Below, in pieces: positions 57,059-64,000 of a DNA stretch of 64,000 nucleotides. The notes under the pieces are model-generated. The model did no database searches and was not told the origin of the DNA. It saw nothing but the letters and a program-made list of their open reading frames with translations. How positions within the stretch are numbered: position 1 is the first letter of the stretch; each line of letters starts with the position of its first letter. The stretch lies in contig JADLZK010001126.1 in the NCBI GenBank assembly GCA_015847255.1, positions 62,001 to 126,000 on the forward strand, in the 5' to 3' direction. The stretch is from Hyparrhenia diplandra (taxonomy: Eukaryota; Streptophyta; Magnoliopsida; Poales; Poaceae). The translations under genes and the position numbers were made by a program.

Positions 57059-58140
57059 CTCACGATCCACCACCACCATGGACCGCGAGAGGCGAAGAAG
57101 ATGCGGCCCGATCAGGGAAGCAATTCTCCACCTTCACCACTTTCGTCTCGACTTCGCATGCCGATCAAGTTGCTATCCTCTCTGGGACCCGATCCGGCGA
57201 GAAGCACGGCGAGTCAAGCTGCTGAAGGAAGGCGAGGAATCGCTAAAGGCAGTCTGGAAGACTCAGGTCGGCGCCTTCATCAAGGCTCGAGCGGACGGGG
57301 GCAAGACATCCGCAAACAATCCGATCCAGCGGTGATCACGGAAAAAGATGTTGGCCAGCTTCCTCGTGCTGCAGCCATCGCCGGGAGGGTGCCGGCACCG
57401 GCGGCGCATGCGCCGCCCCCCTTCCTCTCGGCCGAGCAGTTTTCCGGGCCTCGCACCTCGTCTACATAAGCTGTCCTTCCCGACGTATGATGGCAAGGAC
57501 GACCCCCTACCATGGCTGAACATTGCGAGCAATTCTTTAGGGGACATGGTACGCTAGCCCGAGAGCAAGTGCAGTGCGCTTCATATCATCTCACGGGAGG
57601 GCACGGTATTTGTGGTACATGAGGCTGTCGGAGAAAGCGGCCGAGATTGGACAAGCTTCGCCCAATATGTCAATGAACGCTTTGGCCCGGCTACTAGGCG
57701 GAACCCGCTGGGAGAACTGGCATCACTGAGGAAGACAGGCACCATAGATGAGTACGCGGGGCGGTTCTGGCGCGTGTGGCGCGTGCGAGCCACCTCGGCG
57801 ACAAGCGGCAAGTCAACATCTACACGGCGGAATTGGGGAGAACCGAAGACGGACGTCGAGCTACGGGGATCCTATGGACATGGGACAGCCATGTCCTTCT
57901 AGAACATCTGGCGCCGCTGACCATCCCCTACAACTCCGGCAAGCCGTCATAGCAGCGAGGGCAAGGCACCCGGCGCCCTTTGCCGATGCGACGACCCGCG
58001 GCCCGGCAGCGCCACCGCCGTCTTCCGCGACATCGACTTCGGCGTTCAAATGGGCGACACCGGAAGAGATAGCGAGGCGGCGCAAAGGCGGGGTATGCCT
58101 CAAGCGTGACGAGCCGTTCACCGCGTGGTCATAAGTGCAA
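57059..58140 (+). pseudogene. gag remnant of element B
   Basis: Frames in this stretch carry the usual order of Ty3/gypsy gag in grasses: HKLSFPTYDGKDDPLPWL near 57463, the capsid part FAQYVNERFGPATRRNPLGE near 57658 with TGTIDEYAGRFW, and a lead-in to the zinc knuckle (ATPEEIARRRKGG, DEPF) near 58050. Frameshifts separate the parts, and the expected CxxC start of the knuckle reads CLKRD, so one cysteine is lost. No intact protein can be made. Confidence 0.78.
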
Positions 58141-58539
58141 GCACCTCGCCGACATCCGCGATCTTCAGCGACTACGGCGACGACCGGGGGGCGCCACAGC
58201 GAATGGCGTCGCCCGGCGGCGGCCGACCTCGAGGTCCTATTCGGGGATCCCAACTCCCGGTACGTGGTGCACATTCTCTGCGTATCTCGTCGGCATCATC
58301 TCATGGAATTTGGCGTCGGCATCGTGGTTGATTCGGGGAGCGCGCGATAACTATATCGTCCCCTCGAGTGGGAGAGCACGGAAGCTGCCCGAGACTCGGC
58401 TTGTGCGTGTCGCGATCACCGCGGGCACCGGTGCTGCCGACATGCCGGCGGCCACCTTGGACATACAACCGCGCTCGGCGCGGCGGACGCCGACATCGAC
58501 GCCTATGTCATGCATGTTGACGGTCACCAACGACATATT

Positions 58540-60020
58540 TTTCCCGTCAACTCACTACCATAAAGGGAGTAAAACTATACCTGTTTATACTCATATACAT
58601 TTATCACTAATAAATTCCACTTGTAGTGCCTAGAATTTTTATTTTATAGATTTATAATAAAAGCAAGTGGAAAAGCCGACCAAAAGTACGCCATCAGGGA
58701 AGCGCATTCTTGCAAATCGACCCAAAACATCAAAATTGGGCGAGCCAAGCCCGCCCACAACTTTTCAAGGCGAAGGAAGACACCCCACCGAGACCGGGCG
58801 AGGGCCGAGCCCGAGGGGGTGCGCGCACCACCGGTGCGGGCCGCACCCTCCCCGAGGCGGTTTCGGCCCAGCCTCGGGGGCGGTTCATGCACTGCCAAAT
58901 GGGGGTTCTGGATGTGGGATGGTCGGTTTTGCTCGATTAGGAAGGTTTACCGGGTCGGTTTTTGGTGTAAATTAGCACTTAGGCCCCTCCTCCAAGTGTA
59001 TAAGTAGTCCCCCTCTCTTCCTCTCTTAACACACACCACTTGGAGTCCAAACAAACCGGCAATCTTCCTCTCTCTACCACCACTACCTCTCTCTCTTCTT
59101 CTACTTCTTCTTTCTTCTTCTTCTTCTTAGTTCTTGGTTAGCACTTGGAGTAGAAGAGCTACAAGGAGGGCTTGTCTCCTAGAAGAAAGTGCCTTGGTAA
59201 TATATCTTCTCTATGGAGCATTCTTCTATTTGCAAGTCTTATATCTATGTTCTTGGCCTAACTTATGAACTAGAGTATAGTCTTGTTCATGTTCTTGTGT
59301 TGGTATATGAACTAGCATATAGTTTACATATCATAATCTTGACATGTTCATCTCGGTTCATCATCGATCATCATATGCTTAACTTGATTAGAGGTGGGAT
59401 ATCGGTTCGTTGTTTCTTCGGGTTTGCTCTTGTTCTAGTCCGTCCATTCGACGAGTGGGGATCTGAGGGGACAAGAGTAGTGTTTCTGATATGCGGGCAT
59501 GGTGCCGGGTATTATGACACTGCGAATATGAGAGCATGCCACGGTTGAGGGGGTAGGCGGCTGGGTCGTGACAAGCCTTGACCGTCCCTTGAAATCCCCC
59601 ACGTTAGTATGTCTTTGTAGGAGTTCGTAAATGCTTCCCATCGGGCCGTATGGTATCAGGGAGTCTCCCTGTTATCCTAGACCTAACCATGCCTAAATCG
59701 GTTTGCATATGATCCTAACTACTCATTTGTATGGCCATGACTAGATACATTAGAATTACTCGATTAGGTTATTCATTTATTCTTTATCTATTTTCTTTAT
59801 CCTTTTGTTTGGTGGATTCTTAAGTGTGTGTCACACTATCCATAAACCGTTATTGCTTACCCCTGTTATGAGCAGTTTGGTCTAAGCAAACACATGTTCC
59901 TCTATTCGGATGCCATGCTAATAAACACATGCCTTCCTTTGGGAAAATATAAATAACGATACCACGAATATACGGGTGAAATGCTACAATGATAGATCCG
60001 TAAACTGCGGATGAAATATC
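58540..60020. mobile_element. Foreign block inside element B, LTR-like
   Basis: This block separates protease-like sequence from late pol remnants. It has a promoter-like part (agtgtataagtagtccccct near 58995), a CT-rich leader (tcttcttctacttcttcttt near 59095) and, near 59650, tggtatcaggg, which resembles an initiator-Met tRNA primer site. Those are the parts expected of a 5' LTR and its edge, so it may be a fragment of another LTR element. Exact ends and a second LTR were not found. Confidence 0.45.
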
Positions 60021-61098
60021 TAAGATGGCAAAGATCTATCCGTTGATAATCCCGTTCGGATCACCGACATGGTGGTTTCACTTTCGGGAATGTCAGCGGC
60101 GCATTTCGGGCGGTGTTATTGGGGAAAGCGTCCTACTCGGTCGGGCATCTTTGCGGGGACTCGGGCTTCGCCCTGGTGGGGGAAATGTCCACGGCATGCA
60201 AGCGCCTTGGACCTCTACAACACGTCGGCGGGAGTCTTTGTGCGCCTACGACGGCGACATTGGAGGACCGGCACCCTGACGGTCGCCCTCGACATCACCC
60301 GAGGCGCCCGCCGCTGCCGCTGGGCGGTGGAGGGGCGGCCTCCTTCTCTTCGATGGCGCTTCTACCTCCCGGATTCCTCACCGCTACTACGGACCTCTTT
60401 GGAAGCTACGCTACGGAGGGTTCGCGGGACAAACTTCATCGCCACAGGTGCCTACGACACACGCCCGACTACGGCGGCGCCAACCGCCATCCTATTGGGC
60501 GGCATCGGCCTAAGGCGCCACCCCGTCGGCCCGGCTTCGAATCATCTTCCTCGATGGCATGGACCGCCTCTTCCTCACCATCGACAAGCGTCCACATCGG
60601 CTACGATGCGGGCGGGGAACACATCGGCTATCCCGTCCATGTTCGACGTCGGCTCCTTCATATGCGGATGCGATCTTGAATCTGGCGGCAACAAATCCTA
60701 CTCACCGTGACATCACTATTTGGCATCTTACGCCCCTCTTCATCCTTTGCTCCGCCCAGCGGCGCTTCTTATTCTGGAGAGCACTGCCTCGCGACATGGT
60801 GCATCAACACCTTGATCGCGGGAGTTCCACGGGGAGCTCTTGCTCGAGGCTCGTCGGCGTGACGGCGTCAACGATGGCGCGCCCGTCCACCGATACATCT
60901 ACCATAGCTACATCGGGAACCTCCACTATCTCTTGGAATTCGCACCATTGCGAACCGGGAGAACATGATCCTCGAAACCGGTGCATGGGAAGGCGATTCT
61001 GCGGGTTGAGCTCATTTATGCAAGGTGCTGAGATCTTTCTCGGGTGTGACGAATGGACATTCATCAGTAGCGAGGACAGCGGCCGGAGAAGGGGGAGA

Positions 61099-61634
61099 TG
61101 TCATGTGCCAAGAAATAGGGCCCGAATGACAGGCCCCACGAGGCCGTGGGGGACAACGCGGCGCCGCCGGCGGCGCAAGCGCCGCCGCTGCCTCCTCCTC
61201 CCTTCCTCCGCAGATTCTTGAGAAATTAATTAGAGAATAAAGAGCGAATTTGATTAGGATTATCTTAGGCTTTCAGGGTAACAAAAAATCATGGTGTGCG
61301 AGGGGATATTCCGTCCATAAGGAAGACCCTCATTAAAAAAAAAATAGGATTGCTTGTAAAAGGTATTCCGATCTATAAGGTAACCTTTTAGAGATTGCTT
61401 GGTTTACAAGTCTCACTAGCCGAGCTATAAAAGTAAGGGGTCTGTAATCTTTCGGGGTAACAAGCAATAAAAATTATTTCCTCCCTCTCTTCCTCTACCG
61501 CCGCCGCTGCCCCCCCCCCAGCAGCGCCGCCCCGCCCGCCACAACCGCCACCGCCTCGCGTCGCCACCGCCGCCACCTTGGCGCGGCGCTACACCAGGCC
61601 ACGTGTCACGCCGGATCGATCACGGTTTGTGACA
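61099..61634 (+). repeat. 3' LTR of element B
   Basis: It begins TGTCATGTGCCAAGAAATAG after a polypurine tract and ends TTTGTGACA. It contains a 17-bp insertion (agggtaacaaaaaatca near 61277) relative to the left LTR, and many small differences. Confidence 0.85.
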
Positions 61635-62339
61635 TCAGTTCATCTATCATGGCTAAAGATATTCTAGTTGTACTGTGTCTACCATATCTTTGGAATCTAC
61701 CTTTAGTATGGTGGTAGGATCATCGAGGAGAGGAGAAGAAGATTGAAGCCATAGATGGTGGAGATGCTAACCTGCAACAAAATTTGGGAGGCCGCGGCAT
61801 GATGTGGAAGACAAGGAGCTTGAAGAGGCATTTGAAGAACTTTATCTTGATTAGTTTCTTTTTTTTTCCTTTCTGCAATGGATTGTAATGATGAACTTGG
61901 ACTTGAATGGGATGCAATGAACTTTAAAAGGGCTAGGCTGTACTCTTTCCCTATCTAGGGTTTCTCACTAGGGTGAGTTTTACCTAGTCGGGGTTTTAAT
62001 GAGGCAGCCATTGCACATGCCCAATTTTATTTTAAACTTTGACAGGTGTCTTGTGTTCCTTGAAAAATTCTGAGTTGAACAAGGGTTCAGGGGTGTCTTA
62101 CGCATCGTGCCTGTGTAGGGCCTGGCACTAACGTGCCTGCGGGCCGCTAGGCATAGTGTGGCACAGTTTTGACTTCCTAGGGCCGTGCACGGGCACGTAT
62201 TCTGGCCCGATGGTACTATCGGGCATGGCTCAGTTAAATATACTGACCTCATAGGGCCTGCCTGTTAGGGCTGGGTCAAATAGGGCTGGGGCTAGGGCCG
62301 GACCGGGCGGCCCGTTTGGCCATATATATGGGCAACTAG

Positions 62340-62520
62340 CGGTTGATCTCCTACCAACTAGGCCTTCCTATCTAGGAAACCCCTCAATCTTGCCTGTTTC
62401 TATTTTTTGACGTCTACCTTCCTATCTATGAAACCCCTCAATCCCCCTTGTTTTTAGACGTCGGCTTCTTTCTCATTCGCACAACTTTTCCTATCTAGGA
62501 AACCACTCATTCCCGTCTAT
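62340..62520. repeat. Direct repeat of a 45-65-bp phrase
   Basis: The phrase cttcctatctaggaaacccctcaatc occurs three times with small changes (about 62364, 62428 and 62488). It lies between the hAT remnant and the minisatellite. Confidence 0.7.
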
Positions 62521-62524
62521 AACT

Positions 62525-62890
62525 TTTGTCTTTAACTTATATGTATACATCTAACTTATACATCTAACTTATGTGGTCTTCAACGTTACAAAATTACGCA
62601 CATAACTTATACATGTAACACATAACTTACACAGGTTACAAAGTTACGTCTAACTTATATATGTAACTTAATACAAGAAACACATAACTTACGACGCGTT
62701 ACGAAATTACCTCTAACTTATATACATAACTTATTATAGCAAACACATAACTTACACACACTACAAGGTTAAATGAAACATATAAATTACATGTGTTATA
62801 AAGTTACATCTAACTTATACATATAATTTACACACGTTACAAAAGTTACATCTAACTTATACATATAACTATTATGTGCAACTTAGGTTA
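62525..62890. repeat. AT-rich minisatellite
   Basis: A unit of about 50-60 bp containing cataacttacacacgttacaa and tctaacttatacatataact repeats about six times with substitutions. It lies inside the insert that enlarges the intron of ACD6-like copy 2, between the hAT remnant and the intron sequence that resumes at about 63222. Confidence 0.8.
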
Positions 62891-63221
62891 TATTTCATAA
62901 GTTAATATACATAAATTGCTATTAGAAAAAAAATTCCAAAAACAAAATCTTTGTAACATATTTGAGTTGGATCTAGTTTTGTTCGTTTCGTCACATAGAA
63001 GTGCAGACGGAATTAAAACAGATACACCGTTCAAGAATTATAGCAATTTTTAAAAAGTGTTCTACTTTTTTTTTTTGTTTGCATCAGTGCTGACATCAAT
63101 GCATACAAAAAAAAAAACAAAGAGAACTACGGGAGAGAGCGCTGTGGAGAGCGCTGCGTCTTGTGATGTCGGGTCGGCTGAAGTTAAGCAACTTCGCGAT
63201 TCGACCGCAGAACGGATTCTA

Positions 63222-63746
63222 GGCATTAGTGTTACATTTGATATATTTGAGTAATATATATATAATTAATTTTATTAAATTGTATTTTTGTCCTTTTTCA
63301 TTTTTGAATACTATAAGCATAATAGAATACTATAAGCATAATAGACAGTCTGTATTTTCTATCAAGACGTAATAAACTTATAAATTAGTGATCTAGGTAT
63401 ATATTTGTTTTACACATTTCCTAAACTCCAGTCGCTTGAGTTCTAGCAATATTTCAGGCGACTCTTTGTTCATGCACCGGGGCTGGCCGTAGTTGGAAAA
63501 CTTGGGGAGCGCAAGAGATGAAGAGGTGTCGTTTGAGATGAGAGGTTGAGAAGGCACCTGAGTTATAGCAAATCCCTTTGTTTTATCCATAGCCATATCC
63601 TTTCTATTAACATGGCATCGCTATATACTTTTAATATCTATTTTGAAACCTTAGCTTAAACTATGGTGGCTTCTGTTATCGCTTCTATCTTTTGACAAGG
63701 TAATAAGTATATGATTAAAGTGTTATAAAGGGTAAGAGGACAATAT
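63222..63746 (-). other. Remaining intron of ACD6-like copy 2
   Basis: The stretch matches the copy 1 intron (39140-39676) in order. It lacks the 187-bp Stowaway element of copy 1. It has about 170 bp extra at 63412-63590 that copy 1 lacks; that piece holds a minus-strand frame starting MAMDKTKGF of unknown origin. Confidence 0.75.
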
Positions 63747-63814
63747 GGCACACTTGCCTGTCTCAAAGATTCGTTGAATAGCTTCTTCTCGCATGGTCAC
63801 AATCAACTCCCCAT

Positions 63815-64000
63815 CTGATCATGGCAAGCGTCCACCACGACATGCATGCAGGTACACATATAAGGAAACAAACAGAATTAATTTCAAATAGATCAGAAAT
63901 GAACACAGCACACGGGAAAAGGTTATATATTTTTTAATGAACTGGAGGGGTAGGGCCCCTACGGAGAATTATTATTAATTAAAAGAAAAAAAATGTTTGA
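63815..64000. other. Upstream flank of ACD6-like copy 2 with empty CACTA site
   Basis: The sequence matches 39743-39832 and then 44566 onward, that is, the two sides of CACTA element 2, with no element between. The junction is at about 63898-63905. The window ends before any further exon. Confidence 0.75.

Larger units (their letters stand above)
56490..61634 (+). mobile_element. Ty3/gypsy LTR retrotransposon (element B) inside the hAT transposase gene
   Basis: LTRs lie at 56490 to about 57042 and 61099-61634; both start TGTCATGTGCCAAGAAATAG and the right one ends TGACA. A polypurine tract (agaagggggaga) precedes the right LTR. The site after the left LTR (tggtaccgggagg) is a poor initiator-Met tRNA match. 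The interior shows gag (FPTYDGKDDPLPWL, FAQYVNERFGPATRR), the zinc-knuckle lead-in, protease-like sequence, and late pol remnants related to element A, all in broken frames. A block at about 58540-60020 interrupts the homology. The 5-bp flanks (atcgg, tcagt) do not match cleanly, though the host frame resumes across the site. Confidence 0.85.
54561..61802 (+). pseudogene. BED zinc-finger hAT transposase gene, broken and interrupted by element B
   Basis: This resembles the RICESLEEPER/Tam3-type transposases of grasses. The N terminus is acidic, followed by a BED finger (AKCIHCSKQYSS and TGHLTRHRGRC, about residues 89-117). Downstream pieces in changing frames include NAKEDYLSVVAHFVNSHWQL, KVFAITLDNASSNAPAM, RCACHIINLIV and EVKWNSTYPMLKHLF. 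The gene is cut at about 56489 after a WHKHKLTY-like stretch, and the C-terminal dimerisation region (VSTISLESTFS, VEMLTCNKIWEAA) resumes after 61635. A 29-bp stretch is duplicated near 55174 and 55264. Multiple stops and frameshifts make it non-functional. Confidence 0.88.
54108..62335 (+). mobile_element. hAT-type transposon remnant in the intron of ACD6-like copy 2
   Basis: Both sides have GGCACG-rich subterminal sequence typical of grass hAT elements (about 54160-54330 and 62100-62330), including ccgtggcaacccta near 54320. The interior carries a broken BED-finger transposase gene. The left flank reads ggcgttagtg (54099-54108) and ggcattagtg recurs at about 63222-63231, a possible 8-10-bp target duplication. 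That would make the inserted unit longer than the recognisable hAT sequence. Exact ends remain uncertain. Confidence 0.65.
52106..63814 (-). pseudogene. ACD6-like ankyrin-repeat/PGG protein, copy 2, with TE-filled intron
   Basis: This is the paralogue of the gene at 37.3-39.7 kb. The long exon runs from 54029 down to about 52106, with the same ankyrin repeats (TPLHCAARAGH, TALHLAARQGH) and PGG region (DSLAVVAVLIATSAFAAGF). Four single-base losses against copy 1 break the frame, near 53143, 53008, 52942 and 52655. The upstream exon matching copy 1 is at about 63747-63814 (DGELIV, then MREEAIQRIFET), but its donor GT is not conserved. The intron between them has grown from about 0.6 kb in copy 1 to about 9.7 kb by insertion of nested elements. 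The C terminus after the last helix differs from copy 1. A functional product is unlikely. Confidence 0.92.

Noticed and set aside
63120..63215. Stretch with gaagttaagc that recalls 5S rRNA
   Set aside because: The match is about ten bases. The rest of 5S rRNA and its internal promoter boxes are absent.
1..64000. CRISPR arrays, operons, tRNA or rRNA genes
   Set aside because: I looked for regularly spaced repeats, cloverleaf-like stretches and rRNA motifs. The regular repeats are CACTA subterminal arrays or minisatellites, and the genome is that of a plant.

Overview
The window is nuclear DNA from a grass, most likely a panicoid. The evidence is plant gene families (CC-NB-ARC-LRR, ACD6-like ankyrin/PGG, Ariadne RBR ligase, calmodulin-like protein), very GC-rich coding sequence on a more AT-rich background, and grass-type mobile elements: CACTA elements with TTTGCCGAGTGC subterminal repeats, Stowaway and hAT-like MITEs, a LINE, Ty3/gypsy elements and a hAT transposase remnant. 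No prokaryotic feature is present. All gene calls come from translations and splice signals read by eye.

Layout. 0-5.4 kb: a CC-NB-ARC-LRR resistance-type gene (+) with one intron at the kinase-2 motif and three one-base frameshifts. 5.4-11.5 kb: non-coding, with several direct and inverted duplications. 11.6-14.2 kb: a multi-exon minus-strand gene joining an MSP-like domain to a beta'-COP-like WD40 segment. 14.6-15 kb: two MITEs. 15-18.1 kb: a degenerate LINE (-). 18.1-23.8 kb: a 5'-truncated Ty3/gypsy element with its 3' LTR, then a complete compact LTR element with a perfect CAAAA target duplication. 24.7-25.1 kb: a calmodulin-like gene (-) with a frameshift. 26-27.5 kb: small DNA elements. 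27.8-34.0 kb: an Ariadne-type E3 ligase gene (-) split near its C terminus by a 4.5-kb CACTA element. 34.9-35.2 kb: a PHD-finger fragment resembling ATXR5/6. 35.9-37.2 kb: MITEs. 37.3-39.7 kb: ACD6-like copy 1 (-). 39.8-44.6 kb: a second CACTA element. 45-50.8 kb: a cluster of small DNA elements, including a MULE-like element and two short CACTA relatives head to head. 52.1-63.8 kb: ACD6-like copy 2 (-), whose intron holds about 9 kb of nested elements: a hAT remnant, a Ty3/gypsy element inside the hAT transposase gene, and a further block inside the gypsy element.

The two ACD6-like copies are the key to the window. Each keeps sequence the other has lost, and copy 2 preserves the empty sites of two insertions next to or inside copy 1 (a Stowaway MITE and the second CACTA element), while copy 1 preserves the empty site of the hAT block in copy 2. 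Nearly every recognisable gene carries at least one small frameshift or stop. Several are +1 steps in homopolymers, so some may be assembly errors, but the CACTA insertion in the Ariadne gene and the nested elements in ACD6 copy 2 are real structural events. No prokaryote-style gene system is present; the most unusual items are the MSP-WD40 fusion and a roughly 460-bp-arm hairpin inside the CACTA element.
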